A DNA stretch of 64,000 bases from VXNE01 sp963664635 (GTDB lineage: Bacteria; Pseudomonadota; Gammaproteobacteria; Pseudomonadales; Azotimanducaceae), in contig OY761542.1 in the NCBI GenBank assembly GCA_963664635.1, positions 3,658,001-3,722,000 on the forward strand. The letters are read 5' to 3'. Under the pieces are notes generated by a model that did no database searches, was not told where the DNA came from, and was given only the letters and a program-made list of their open reading frames with translations. The position numbers and the translations under genes were made by a program. Positions 40,853 through 50,500 of the stretch are shown here, in pieces. Within the stretch, counting starts at the first letter, position 1. Each line of letters begins with the position of its first letter.

Positions 40853-42559
40853 ATGGACAAGGCCACCATCGAGGCGGCAATCGGCGCCGTCACAGCCCCC
40901 GGCGAGCCCTACGAAACGACCGTCCGCCGGATCAACGGCGTCGACTTCCCGGTCTTCGTCAACGCCCCCGCCAACCTGCGCGAACTCTACCGCGAGGGCC
41001 TCGAGCACGGCGACGCGGACTTCTACGTCTATGCCGACGAACGCTACACCTTCCGCGACGCCTGGGCGCACGCCGCCGCCTGCGCCAACGCCCTGCGCGC
41101 CCGCGGCGTACAGCCCGGCGACCGCGTCGGCATCGCGCTGCGCAACTACCCCGAGTGGGTGTTCGCGTTCATGGGCATCACCTCGATCGGCGCGGTGGCG
41201 GTGGCGCTGAACGCCTGGTGGTCCGCCGAGGAGATGGCCTACGGCATCGAGGACAGCGGCCTCACGCTGCTGTTCGTCGACCGCGAACGGCTGGAGCGCA
41301 TCGCTCCACATGCGCAACGCCACCACGTCGACCTCGTGACCGTCCGCTGCGAACACCCGGACACCCCTACCTGGGCGGACTTCGTCGCCGGAGCTTCGAG
41401 CGAGATGCCGGAAACGCGCCTCGACGGGAGCGACGACGCCACGCTCCTTTACACGTCCGGCTCGACGGCACACCCCAAGGGCGTCCTGTCCGTCCACACG
41501 TCCGTCGTGCAGGCGCTCCTCGGCTGGGAGTCCGGCGGGGCGCTCGCCCAGCACCTGATGCCCGAACTGGCCGACACCGAACCGCCCTATCCGCCGGCGA
41601 TCATCCTGAGCGTCCCCCTGTTCCACGTCACCGGGCTCACCGTCCAGCTCCTCTCGTCGTTCCGGTCCGGCCGCAAGGTGGTCGCCATGTACCGCTGGGA
41701 CGCCGAAGAAGCGCTGCGCATCATCGAGACCGAACGCATCACGTCGTTCAACGGCGTCCCCACGATGGCATGGGAACTGGTGCAGTCGCCCAACTACGGC
41801 AAGTACGACCTCTCGAGTCTCGCGAGCGCGGGCGGCGGCGGCGCGCCGATGGCGCCCGAGCAGGCGCGGCGCATCGACGAGCAGATCGGCGAAGGCGCCG
41901 CCGGCACAGGCTGGGGCATGACCGAAACGCAGGGCCTCGCGACGATGATCGGCGGCCAGGCATACATGGAACGCCCGCGCAGTTGCGGCCGCCCCATCGC
42001 TCCGCTGGTGCGGGTGAAGGTTGTCGACGACGCGGGCAACGAACTGCCGCGCGGCGCGACCGGCGAGCTCTGGATCTGGGGCGTGATGAACTTCAAGGGC
42101 TACTGGAACCGGCCCGACGCCACCGCCGAGGCCCTGACGGACGGCTGGGTGCACACCGGCGACGTCGGCCACATGGACGACGACGACTACGTCCACATCA
42201 CGGACCGCGCGAAGGACATGATCCTGCGCGGCGGCGAGAACATCGGCTGCCAGGAGGTGGAGGCCGTCCTCTACCGTCACCCCGGCGTCGCGGAGTGCGC
42301 GGTCTTCGGCGTGCCGGACGCCCGACTCGGCGAGGCCGTCGCCGCCGTGGTCTCGGTCCGGCCGGACGCTCCGCCGACAGTCGAGGACCTGCGGACCCAC
42401 ACCGCGGAGCACCTCGCGAAGTTCAAGGTGCCGGAACACATTTGGCTGCGCACCGAGCGCCTGCCGCGCATCGCCTCGGAGAAGATCTTCAAGCGCCAGT
42501 TGCGCGACGAGGCCGTGGCGCTGCTGCAGGCGGACGGACACGCAACCACCGACGGATAA
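40853..42559 (+). CDS. acyl-CoA synthetase (AMP-forming)
   Basis: A 568-aa class I adenylate-forming enzyme that activates a carboxylic acid with ATP and joins it to CoA. The P-loop-like motif is LLYTSGSTAHPKGVLSVH; later motifs are GWGMTETQGLA, ELWIWGVMNFKGYWNRP, HTGDVGHMDDDDYVHITDRAKDMILRGGENIGCQEVE and the catalytic Lys region RIASEKIFKRQLR near the end. The ATG at 40853 has GGAGAA upstream at some distance; the frame is open 60 bp further. A position-specific match to long-chain or benzoate ligases cannot be made by eye. The 2-hydroxyacid dehydrogenase follows 54 bp downstream. Confidence 0.9.
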   Translation: MDKATIEAAIGAVTAPGEPYETTVRRINGVDFPVFVNAPANLRELYREGLEHGDADFYVYADERYTFRDAWAHAAACANALRARGVQPGDRVGIALRNYPEWVFAFMGITSIGAVAVALNAWWSAEEMAYGIEDSGLTLLFVDRERLERIAPHAQRHHVDLVTVRCEHPDTPTWADFVAGASSEMPETRLDGSDDATLLYTSGSTAHPKGVLSVHTSVVQALLGWESGGALAQHLMPELADTEPPYPPAIILSVPLFHVTGLTVQLLSSFRSGRKVVAMYRWDAEEALRIIETERITSFNGVPTMAWELVQSPNYGKYDLSSLASAGGGGAPMAPEQARRIDEQIGEGAAGTGWGMTETQGLATMIGGQAYMERPRSCGRPIAPLVRVKVVDDAGNELPRGATGELWIWGVMNFKGYWNRPDATAEALTDGWVHTGDVGHMDDDDYVHITDRAKDMILRGGENIGCQEVEAVLYRHPGVAECAVFGVPDARLGEAVAAVVSVRPDAPPTVEDLRTHTAEHLAKFKVPEHIWLRTERLPRIASEKIFKRQLRDEAVALLQADGHATTDG

Positions 42560-42578
42560 CGACCCGGAGCAGGACGGA

Positions 42579-42616
42579 ATGAGCCGAAAAACAGCCATGA
42601 GCCGGAAACAACCATG
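42579..42616 (+). promoter_or_regulatory. leader mini-ORF made of repeated start regions
   Basis: The start region ATGAGCCGAAAAACA is present in three tandem near-copies at 42579, 42597 and 42614. The first two are in one frame and form a 12-codon peptide (MSRKTAMSRKQP) whose TGA overlaps the third ATG, the start of the dehydrogenase. A GGAGCAGGACGGA ribosome site precedes the first ATG only. Confidence 0.6.
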
Positions 42617-43666
42617 AGCCGAAAAACAGTCGCCATGCAATTGCCGCGCATCGCGGACGTGACCTCGCTGGCCGAGAAATACTCCCTGGAGCTCGAGGCC
42701 CTCGCCCCCGTCGCGGACATCGTTGAGGTGGAGAGCCCGACGGCCGCGGCCTTCGCCGAGGGCGCCGCGCACGCGGACGCCGTCATCACCTCCTGGGGCA
42801 TCCTCCTCGACGAGGCGATCATCTCCCGCCTCGAGAAGTGCGTCGTCATCGGGCTCGGCAGCGTCGGCGTCGACATGGTCGACGTGGACGCGGCCACGCG
42901 CGCCGGCATCGTGGTGACGAACACGCCGGACGTCTTCATCGAGGAAGTCGCCGACCACGCCATGATGCTGATCCTCGCCACCGCGCGGCGCACCAAGCAG
43001 ATGAACCTGTTCGCCGCGAACGGCGAGTGGCGCCAGGGCCGCCCGCTCCTCAACCACATCCCGCGGCTCATGGGCCAGACGCTCGGCCTCGTCTCCTTCG
43101 GCAACGTCGCCCGCTGCACGGCGAAGCGCGCCAAGGCGTTCGGCATGCACGTCATCACCTACGACCCCTACGTGTCCGAGCTCACCATCAGCGAACACGG
43201 CGTGGAGCCGGTGTCCTTCGGCGAACTGCTCGAACGTTCCGACTACGTCTCCGTGCACTCGCCGCACAACGAGGAGACCGAGCACCTCCTGAACGCCGCC
43301 GCGTTCGCGCGCATGAAGGACGGCGTCGCCATCGTCAACACGGCGCGCGGCCCGATCATCGACGAACCGGACCTGATCGCCGCGATCGAGAGCGGCAAGG
43401 TCGGCGCCGCCGGCCTCGACGTGCTCGAGCAGGAGCCGCCGGCCCCGGACAACCCGCTGCTGACCATGGACAACGTCATCGTCACGCCGCACGTCGCCTC
43501 CGCGACCACCCGCATGCGCCCCACGGCGCGGCGGCGCGTCGGCCAGGAAGTGGCCCTGGTCCTGCGGGGCAAGTGGCCGATGAGCTGCGTGAACCCCACG
43601 GTGCTGCCGAAGACGCCCCTCGAGCGCTGGCAGCCGGTGCCGATGACGCGGGGGCCGAACCGGTAG
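42614..43666 (+). CDS. D-2-hydroxyacid dehydrogenase (PhgDH/CtBP-like)
   Basis: A 350-aa NAD-dependent dehydrogenase. The substrate domain comes first, then the nucleotide domain with LGLVSFGNVARCTAKRAKAFGM in place of the usual GxGxxG, VITYDPYV, HSPHNEETEHLL, NTARGPIIDEPDLIAAIESG (Arg), GLDVLEQEPP (Glu) and TPHVASAT (His), the three catalytic residues of the family. The altered Rossmann glycines (SFGNVA) are also seen in CtBP-like members. The start codon is the third copy of a small tandem repeat and is preceded by an overlapping mini-ORF. Substrate not evident. Confidence 0.88.
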   Translation: MSRKTVAMQLPRIADVTSLAEKYSLELEALAPVADIVEVESPTAAAFAEGAAHADAVITSWGILLDEAIISRLEKCVVIGLGSVGVDMVDVDAATRAGIVVTNTPDVFIEEVADHAMMLILATARRTKQMNLFAANGEWRQGRPLLNHIPRLMGQTLGLVSFGNVARCTAKRAKAFGMHVITYDPYVSELTISEHGVEPVSFGELLERSDYVSVHSPHNEETEHLLNAAAFARMKDGVAIVNTARGPIIDEPDLIAAIESGKVGAAGLDVLEQEPPAPDNPLLTMDNVIVTPHVASATTRMRPTARRRVGQEVALVLRGKWPMSCVNPTVLPKTPLERWQPVPMTRGPNR

Positions 43667-43748
43667 ACCGCGACGCCCGGCAGCCCGGCCGGCCGCCGCG
43701 CGGGTCGCCCATTCCCGTTGACAGGCTCCCGCCGCAGCCGAACAATGG

Positions 43749-43778
43749 AGGTAATACTCTCGTCAGTTGAACTCTTAC
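43749..43778 (+). promoter_or_regulatory. putative VapBC promoter/operator
   Basis: Directly before the antitoxin start lies GGTAATACTC ... AACTCTTACC, with GGTAA/TTACC ends in inverted orientation, as expected of an autoregulatory site, and TAATAC as a possible minus 10. Confidence 0.35.
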
Positions 43779-43779
43779 C

Positions 43780-44022
43780 ATGAGAATAACGAGCAAGGGT
43801 CAGGTGACGATCCCGCAAGCCCTGCGGCTCAAATGCGGGTTGTTGCCGAACACCGAGGCCACCTTCGAGGAAACCGACGGCGGCGTGATCATTCGGCCGG
43901 TCAAGTCCAAACACGCGCTGATCCTGGAACGCCTCCGCGAAGCGCGCGGGACCGCCGACACCGGCCTCGGAACCGACGACATCATGAGGATGACGCGCGG
44001 CGAACACGATGGTCCTGGTTGA
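43780..44022 (+). CDS. AbrB/MazE-type antitoxin (VapB)
   Basis: An 80-aa antitoxin with a swapped-hairpin DNA-binding N-terminus of the AbrB type (MRITSKGQVTIPQALRLKCGLLPNTEATFEE) and a C-terminal helix for toxin binding (ILERLREARG ... DDIMRMTRGE). It overlaps the toxin gene by 14 bp, the usual order in type II VapBC loci, and likely represses its own operon. No RNA or DNA repeat nearby indicates mobilisation, although such pairs are often acquired. Confidence 0.88.
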   Translation: MRITSKGQVTIPQALRLKCGLLPNTEATFEETDGGVIIRPVKSKHALILERLREARGTADTGLGTDDIMRMTRGEHDGPG

Positions 44023-44416
44023 CACGAACGTCCTCATCGATGTCTTCACCGACGACCGGGCCTGGCGCCGCTGGTCAGAAGCAGCGATCCGCGACGCGCT
44101 GGTGAGCGATGCCGCCGCCATCAACCCGATCATCTACGCCGAGGCATCCATCGGCTTCTCCGAACGCAGCGTACTCGACCGCCACCTCGACGCCCTGACG
44201 CTCCTGCGGCTGCCGCTCCCCTACGAGGCAGCGTTCCCCGCCGGCAAGGCTTTTCTCCGCTATCGACGCGCGGGGGGACAACGCTCCACGCCGCTCCCGG
44301 ACTTCTACATAGGCGCCCATGCCCAGACGCACGACCTTACGCTGCTCACACGCGACCCGAATCGATACCGAACGTACTTTCCGACCGTCCGTCTGATCGC
44401 ACCGAAGACGGCGTGA
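44009..44416 (+). CDS. PIN-domain toxin (VapC)
   Basis: A 135-aa PIN-domain ribonuclease. Conserved acidic residues: Asp5 in LVDTNVLID, Glu in NPIIYAEASIGF, Asp in TPLPDFYIGAHA and Asp in LLTRDPNRY. The TxN and DFYIGAHAQ features are those of VapC proteins that cleave RNA when not held by VapB. It overlaps the antitoxin gene by 14 bp, supporting a functional pair. Confidence 0.9.
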   Translation: MVLVDTNVLIDVFTDDRAWRRWSEAAIRDALVSDAAAINPIIYAEASIGFSERSVLDRHLDALTLLRLPLPYEAAFPAGKAFLRYRRAGGQRSTPLPDFYIGAHAQTHDLTLLTRDPNRYRTYFPTVRLIAPKTA

Positions 44417-44480
44417 CCCTTCAGCGTGGCAAGCAGCGAACCGTCCGGGACAGGTCCAGCCGGCCGCGCCCCGCGTCCGC

Positions 44481-45173
44481 CTACTGCGCCGCAGCCGCCG
44501 CCCGCCGGTGCCGGATCTCGAACACCACCATCCAGTGGGCCCGGTACAGCGCCCAGTAGCCGTAGCCGGCGGCGATCGGTTCCGCCGAGGGCCGCCTCTC
44601 GACGCAACGCGCCCGGAAGACGCCCACTTCCTCGTCCACGTCGATCTCCACGTCCTGGAAGCCCAGGAACTCGCGCACCATCGGGTTGACCGACTTGTAG
44701 ACGGCCTCCTTGGCCGCAAAGATCATCGTGCGCCACTCCGGCGCGGGAAGCCAGGCGTGTTCGGTCTCCGTGAGCAGGCGGTCCGCCGTGCTTCCGGAGA
44801 CGGCGTTCTCCGTCTCGATATCGATGCCGAGGCCGTCGAACGCGTCCGCGGGGCCGACGACGGCGGCAGCCAGTCCGCGCGAATGGCCGATGCTGCCGAC
44901 CACGCCTTCGGGCCAGACCGGCCGCCGGTCCTCGGACGGAATCTCGCAGGCCGCGACGCCGATGCGGCCGAGCCCTTCCCGGGCGACGCGCCGACCGGTC
45001 GAGTACTCCCGGCCACGCTTGTCGGCGACGGTCGCCGCATAGGTCGCCTCGCCGGGAAACAGCTCGCTCCGGTGGTCGCGGACGGCGGACAGCGTCAGCG
45101 CCGCGTTGCGGATCCGGCCGATGCGGGCAAAAGCCAGGACCTCGCGGCCCCGGTCGAGATCGAAAACGGTCAT
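44481..45173 (-). CDS. 4'-phosphopantetheinyl transferase (EntD/Sfp-type)
   Basis: A 230-aa enzyme that attaches the phosphopantetheine arm of CoA to carrier proteins. The metal-binding GIDIE has Asp118 and Glu120, FAAKEAVYK has Lys155, Glu156 and Lys160, and GSIGHSRG holds the CoA-binding His. The N-terminal RxxR-GREYSTGRR segment is typical of EntD/PptT-like members. No polyketide or peptide synthetase is nearby, so it may serve a distant cluster or fatty acid synthesis. Nothing recognisable lies in the 253 bp downstream to the next start on the other strand. Confidence 0.9.
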   Translation of the reverse strand: MTVFDLDRGREVLAFARIGRIRNAALTLSAVRDHRSELFPGEATYAATVADKRGREYSTGRRVAREGLGRIGVAACEIPSEDRRPVWPEGVVGSIGHSRGLAAAVVGPADAFDGLGIDIETENAVSGSTADRLLTETEHAWLPAPEWRTMIFAAKEAVYKSVNPMVREFLGFQDVEIDVDEEVGVFRARCVERRPSAEPIAAGYGYWALYRAHWMVVFEIRHRRAAAAAQ

Positions 45174-45403
45174 GCGGAGGAGCCTACAGTGTCCCGAAGC
45201 GCGCTGACAACGGGCGCGGCTGTTTCATCCTGCAGGTCACATGCCGTGCCGCGCATTGTTGTGCGTCATTGCCCTACCAGGACGTATCGATCGTCCCGCG
45301 CCGCCGGTCACGGGAAGCCCACATACGGCGGCCGGATGACCCACGAGAATCGACGGGCGCGGTGGCCGGGGGGCCGCCGGTGTACCGGACGGCCGAACGC
45401 GGC

Positions 45404-45420
45404 TATCCTGCAAGGAGGGC
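45404..45420 (+). promoter_or_regulatory. shared leader block of CCDC90-like gene 1
   Basis: GGCTATCCTG followed by AAGGAGG. The same block, with TATCCT 16-18 bp before the start codon, precedes the paralogues at 47081 and 57017. TATCCT is a plausible minus 10, and AAGGAG the ribosome site. Confidence 0.5.
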
Positions 45421-45426
45421 GACTCG

Positions 45427-45831
45427 ATGGGACAACCCGTGGTCGATACGCTGCAGCTATCGGACGCGTTGCGCCGTACCGGCATGGATCGGGAGCAGGC
45501 CGACGGCATCGCGCGTGCGCTCGGCGGTGAACTCGGTGCACACGTAGCCGCTCGAGGCGAGGTCGAGGCGGGCTTCCAGGCGGTCCGGGCCGAGATAGCC
45601 TTGCTCCGGGCCAACCTGGAAGGTCGCCTCGAGACGCTCGAAACGGCCTTCAACGCCAGATTCACGCTCCTGCTCGCCGGGATGGGCCTGATGTTGTCGG
45701 TGGTCGTCGGCTTCGGCGTGCTCGACCGGATCGATCCACCACCGGTGCACGCGGCGCCCACGGATTCCGGACAACACGCCCCGCCACCGCACCCGGGCGC
45801 CGAGCACGCGGCATCGAGCCGGATTCCGTAG
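45427..45831 (+). CDS. CCDC90/DUF1640-like coiled-coil membrane protein 1
   Basis: A 134-aa protein: VVDTLQLSDALRRTGMDREQADGIARALGGELG (the helical DUF1640-type head), a coiled coil (VEAGFQAVRAEIALLRANLEGRLETLE) and a C-terminal membrane helix (LLLAGMGLMLSVVVGFGVL). This resembles the bacterial relatives of CCDC90/MCUR1, whose role in bacteria is not established. Two paralogues occur in this window. The ATG at 45427 has AAGGAGG upstream. Confidence 0.7.
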   Translation: MGQPVVDTLQLSDALRRTGMDREQADGIARALGGELGAHVAARGEVEAGFQAVRAEIALLRANLEGRLETLETAFNARFTLLLAGMGLMLSVVVGFGVLDRIDPPPVHAAPTDSGQHAPPPHPGAEHAASSRIP

Positions 45832-45856
45832 CGCTCCGCATGCGGTAGCGCCAGCG

Positions 45857-46906
45857 TCAGTCGCCCACCACGTCCTCCCAACCGCCCGACATCTCAAGCA
45901 GGTCCAGCAGGTTCCGTGGCCGGTAGCCGTCATCCCCCTCGAACCGTTCGCGAACACTCGGATGGACGGACGTGGGAATGCCGGCATGGTACAGCGGACG
46001 GTCCTGCGCGGGGCGCAGCCGGAACACCTTGACCCGCGACCGATGGATGCGGGCGTGCCCGCCGTCGGTCAGGTCGCTACGCAGGTGGTTTTCGACGACC
46101 AGCCCGGCCCGCTCTGCCTCCCCCAGCATCCACCCGAGCGCCACGTCCGCGATGCGCGCGCCGTCGTCGTCCGGGGGATAGCCGCCGCCGACATCCCCGT
46201 GGCAGCCCGCGAACCAGACCTGCTTCAGGTCGACGCCGGGCCGCGGCCGCCACAGGGTGGGCGCGAAATCCTCCCGCCGCTCGTCGATGGCGAGCGCGTG
46301 CCGCGCCGTGCGGACGTTGGGGCCCATCCGGTTGTCGTAGAACTCGTCGTTGCCGTCGAACAGGCCCATCAGGCTGAAAGGAATGCCGAGGGCGCCGACG
46401 GTGTCCCAGACGCCGGCGAAATGCACGTCGCGGGACGGATGGGCGTGCGCCTCGCGAAACGCCCTGGCCGCGTCTCCGCCAGGGCGGTTGGCACGCGCCG
46501 GGCTCTTGTACATCCGCCACGCCTCGGCGATGCGCCGAGCGTCGTCGCGGCGCAGGATGCCGCAGTTGTTGATCAGCCCGCAGAGCGCCCGAACCGTGTA
46601 GGCGCCGCGGCTGAAGCCGAACAGGAAGATCCGGTCCCCGGGAACGTAGTTATGGACGACATACCGATAGCCGTCGAGGATGTTCTTGTGGATGCCGCGC
46701 CCCGTGAGCCCCGCGGCGGCGCCGTCGTGGTAGCTGCCGAGCCCCCAGTCGTAGAAAACGTGCTGCCGCTCGTTCCCGCCCTCCGGGGACACGCCGCGGG
46801 CAAGCTTCAACACGTTGGTCGGGTAGTCCTTTGCCGGATCCTCTTCCGGCCGATTCCAGGTGCCGTCGGCACACACCACGATGTTCGCCAAGTCCGTTGT
46901 CCTCAC
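45857..46906 (-). CDS. DUF2235 alpha/beta-hydrolase (Tle1-like phospholipase family)
   Basis: A 349-aa protein of the DUF2235 family. IVVCADGTWNRP at the start, FLFGFSRGAYTVRAL with the nucleophile Ser in GFSRG, GVWDTVGALG and QVWFAGCHGDVGGGYP with Asp/His are all visible. Family members include type VI secretion phospholipase effectors and fungal-type phospholipases; no secretion or immunity gene is adjacent, so an effector role is not supported here. It lies between two CCDC90-like genes and converges on the first. Confidence 0.85.
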   Translation of the reverse strand: MRTTDLANIVVCADGTWNRPEEDPAKDYPTNVLKLARGVSPEGGNERQHVFYDWGLGSYHDGAAAGLTGRGIHKNILDGYRYVVHNYVPGDRIFLFGFSRGAYTVRALCGLINNCGILRRDDARRIAEAWRMYKSPARANRPGGDAARAFREAHAHPSRDVHFAGVWDTVGALGIPFSLMGLFDGNDEFYDNRMGPNVRTARHALAIDERREDFAPTLWRPRPGVDLKQVWFAGCHGDVGGGYPPDDDGARIADVALGWMLGEAERAGLVVENHLRSDLTDGGHARIHRSRVKVFRLRPAQDRPLYHAGIPTSVHPSVRERFEGDDGYRPRNLLDLLEMSGGWEDVVGD

Positions 46907-47058
46907 GCCCGCGAGCAGGCAACCCTACACTCTGGGCGCAGTGTCCGCAGGAGCCACAACCGCGATCCCGCACACATGTCGTGGAGGATTTCCTACAGAC
47001 CATCGACCGGTGGTACTCCAGAATCGCCCTTCCGGTGCCGCGCATCGGCAAAAGCGGT

Positions 47059-47075
47059 TATCCTGACGAAGGAGC
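47059..47075 (+). promoter_or_regulatory. shared leader block of CCDC90-like gene 2
   Basis: TATCCTGACGAAGGAG, matching the blocks at 45404 and 57036 (minus strand), 16 bp before the GTG start. Confidence 0.5.
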
Positions 47076-47080
47076 GCGCC

Positions 47081-47533
47081 GTGGGACAGCCCGTGGTAGA
47101 CACCCTGCAACTCTCCGACGCCTTGCGTCGCACCGGCATGGACCGTGACCAGGCCGAAGGCATTGCACGCGCTATCGGCAGCGAGCTCGGTGACCACATC
47201 CCCGTACGGGGCGACCTCGAAGCACTCCGCTCGAGCATCGACGCCAGATTCCTGGAGGTCGACGCCAAAATCGAGAACGTGCGCTCCGACATCCGGGCGC
47301 TGGACACCAAGTTCACCGCCAAGTTCAACGTCCTCGGTATCGGCGCCGGGTTGGCCCTGGCGTTCCTCGCCGTGCTCACGGGCCTCAACCTCCTGCCGCG
47401 CGAGGCGCCACCGGCCGCGGCGCCCGTCACGGTGCAGTTCCCGCTCGAAGGGTGGTCGTGGAGTCCGCCGCCACCCCAGGGCGCCGGACCCGCCCGGGGC
47501 TCCCGCGCTCGCGCATCGAGCCCCTCGGGCTGA
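47081..47533 (+). CDS. CCDC90/DUF1640-like coiled-coil membrane protein 2
   Basis: A 150-aa paralogue of the protein at 45427, starting at GTG (GQPVVDTLQLSDALRRTGMD). Head and coiled coil are conserved (EALRSSIDARFLEVDAKIENVRSDI), with a membrane helix (VLGIGAGLALAFLAVLTGLNLL) and a Pro-rich C-terminal tail of about 40 residues. GTG is chosen because it is preceded by AAGGAG and aligns with the paralogues; the upstream open frame is a shadow of the DUF2235 gene. Confidence 0.7.
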   Translation: MGQPVVDTLQLSDALRRTGMDRDQAEGIARAIGSELGDHIPVRGDLEALRSSIDARFLEVDAKIENVRSDIRALDTKFTAKFNVLGIGAGLALAFLAVLTGLNLLPREAPPAAAPVTVQFPLEGWSWSPPPPQGAGPARGSRARASSPSG

Positions 47534-47536
47534 CCG

Positions 47537-50500
47537 TCACTCCGGCGCCGTCGACAGATTGGTCAGGTGGCCCGTCGGGCTCGACAGCAGGCTCATGACC
47601 GAGACCGCCCGGTCGGACTCGACGCGTGGCCGCCACTTGCCGGCGCCGTCCCCGAGGGAGCCGTCGAGCCCCGCGCCGCCCTGCTCGAGTGCCGCCGCGG
47701 AGACGGTGCGCGCGTGCCCCGCATCAAGGGCGAACGATACGACGCCGCTCGACGCCCGGCCCCGGTCGTCCGTGGCGCCGATGCGGACGTTCGCGACCGC
47801 GCCCGTGTCGTCCGCGAGCCGCAGCAGGCTGACCTGGGCGTCGTTGCTGCCGGGATTGAAAAACGCCACCGAGTGGACACCGGCGGCGACCGGCGCGACG
47901 TCGTGCATCGACGTCAGGAAGCCGTCCGCCGTGCGGATATAGGCCGCGGTCTCGATGTCGACATCGCCGGTCCGTTCCAGGCGCCAGTCTCCGGACACGG
48001 GCCCCGTGGCGCCGGTCAACCCCTTGTCCGCGTTCCCGAACTCCAGGTCCCGCGAGTTGAACGGCGCCGTCCGACCCGCGCGCACCGGGAGCGTCACGGG
48101 TCCGTACACCCCGCCGTGGTCGTCGCGCGCCGCGATCGTCACCTCGCCGGCCCGCGCCGAGCGGTTGAGCACGCGCACGAAGCCCTGCCGCCCGAGCGCG
48201 TCCGAGGCGGACGGGAAGAAGCCCAGCCGGTGCACGCCGTCCGCCCCCGGCGGCGCCACGGTGGACAGGTTGGTCACGTGGCCGGTCGGCGTCGCGAGGA
48301 GGCTCATCACGGCGACATCCGCGTCCGCCTCCACCACGAGCCGCCACTTCCCCGCTCCGTCGCCGAGCGACCCCGGTCACGATCACGGCCGCGACCGCCG
48401 CGCTCAGGTTTGACGACGCGGAGGTGACTGACCTGGGCTGTATTGCTGCCCGGGTTGAAGATCGCCACCTGGCGCCGGGTCGCCGCTCCTGGCGCGATGT
48501 CGTGCACCGAGGTGACGAAACCGTCCGCCGTGGTCGGCAGCCCCTTGTCGAGGTTGCCGTCCTCGAGGTCGCGCGAGTTGAACGGCGCCGCGGCGCCCGC
48601 GCCGACGCGCAGCGTCGCCGGACCGTGGCGGACTCCGGCCCCGTCGATGGCGGAGATACGGACCGCCCCGTGTTCGGCGGAACGATTGACGACGCGCACG
48701 AACCCCTCGCGGCCGGCATCCGCCGCGCGCGGGAAGAACGGCACCAACGCCTGCCCGCGCACGGCGAGGACGAAGGTACGCGACGCCCGCCACGCGTCCG
48801 CGCCGTCCCCGGCCGTCGCGGTCACCGTCACCGAGACCTGGCCCGACACCCGGCCGCGGACGACCAGGACGCCGTCCTCGACGGCGGCGTCGGCGAGCTC
48901 CGGATCGTCCACGGCGACATCGTAGGTCACGGTGCGCCCCTCGGGATCGCGCAAGTCGGACAGGTCGAGTTGCAGTAGCCCACCCTGCCGCAGCGCCACG
49001 CCGACGGCCTGGTGCGTCCGGGCTCGTCGACCGCGACGGACGGCATGCCGCCGATGCCGATGTCCACCGCGTGCGTCTCGGACAGCGTTCCCCCGTCGGC
49101 CGCCGAGAGCGCGACCTGGAACGTCGGCAGCGCGTCGATAGCGTCCCGGGGCAGCAACTCGATGACGACGGTACGCGGCCGGGCGTCGCCGTCCTCCCAG
49201 CGCAGCCGACCGCTGGTCTCCCGGTAGTCCTCCCCCGCGCGGGCGGTGCCCGGCTGCGTCCCGTAGGACACCTCCAGCGCGCCCGACGGACCGCCGTCGC
49301 GGCGCACGGTCACGATGGCCCGCCGCGCGTCCGCCGCCACGCCCATCGCGCCTTCGGCAAATCCGACCGTCACGGACGCACCGGGATCGCCGATGAAGAG
49401 ACTCGCCAGGTTGACGTCGCCCAGGACGGCGGCGCCGGTCGGATTGGAGAGCCGCACGAACGCGCGCTCGATGGGCTCCGCCTCGCCGTCGCTCGTCAGC
49501 GGCACCGTGATCGTGCGGTCGCCGGCGTCACCGGCCGCCCATGCCAGGGTCCCCCGCGCGGCCGCGTAGTCGCCCGGACCCGCCGACACGCCGACTACCG
49601 CGTAGTCCACCGATACCCTGCCCGTCGTACCCCCTGCCCGCGACACGGAGACGACGGCGTCCGTCCCTTCCTGTGCGCCGAAGGCCGGGGTAGTGAAGCC
49701 GATCCGGCCCTGCGCCGCGTCGCGCGTGCGGTCACCGAGCACGTACAGCCCGCCGCCGAAGTCGCTGACCAGCACGGCGCCGCTCGGCAGGAACGGGTAG
49801 GCGCCCCAGGCCCCGTCGTACGCGCGCGAGTCGGAGACGGGGTGGGTGTCGAAGTAGCCGACCTCCCGGGGCGCCTCGGGCACGGTGATGTCGAGCACGG
49901 TGAGTCCGCGCGTGTAGTTCGACATGTAGTAGCGGTTGCCGCGGACGTAGCCGTTGTGGTCCACCGCGTCGGTGGAACCCGTCCACACGGCCGTCTCCAC
50001 CGGCGACCGGAGGCTGGACAGGTCGAACACGCGCAGTGTCGTCCGGAGCCCCTGGTACAACTCATCGAGCTCGTCGTGCACGAACAGGTAACGCTCGTCC
50101 TCGCTCCACCACCCGGAGTGCACGTAGCTCGCACCGTCGTAGCTGGTGGAACTCAGCAGCGCCGGGTTGGCCTGGTCGCTGAGGTCCCACAGGTCGAAGG
50201 TGGACTCGGAGAAGTCGAACAGGATCTCGCAGGTCCCGGCGCCGCTGCCGCAGGCCGCGGCCCGCTCGTCGGTGACCAGCATGGAAGTCGCGTCGTGCGT
50301 GTAGTGCCCCCCGGACTCGGCGGGGGACTGGCCCGCCAGTTCGGGTGCGGCGGGGTCGCCCAGGCTGTACGAGCGGAACGCGCCGAAGCGCCGGTTCGAC
50401 CCCAGCACCTGCAGCAGCGGAGCCGGCCAGCCCGCGACCGGCGTGTTGGTGGCGTACTCCACGCCGCTGACGTAGACGTTGTGTGAAGTCGCGTTGTCCG

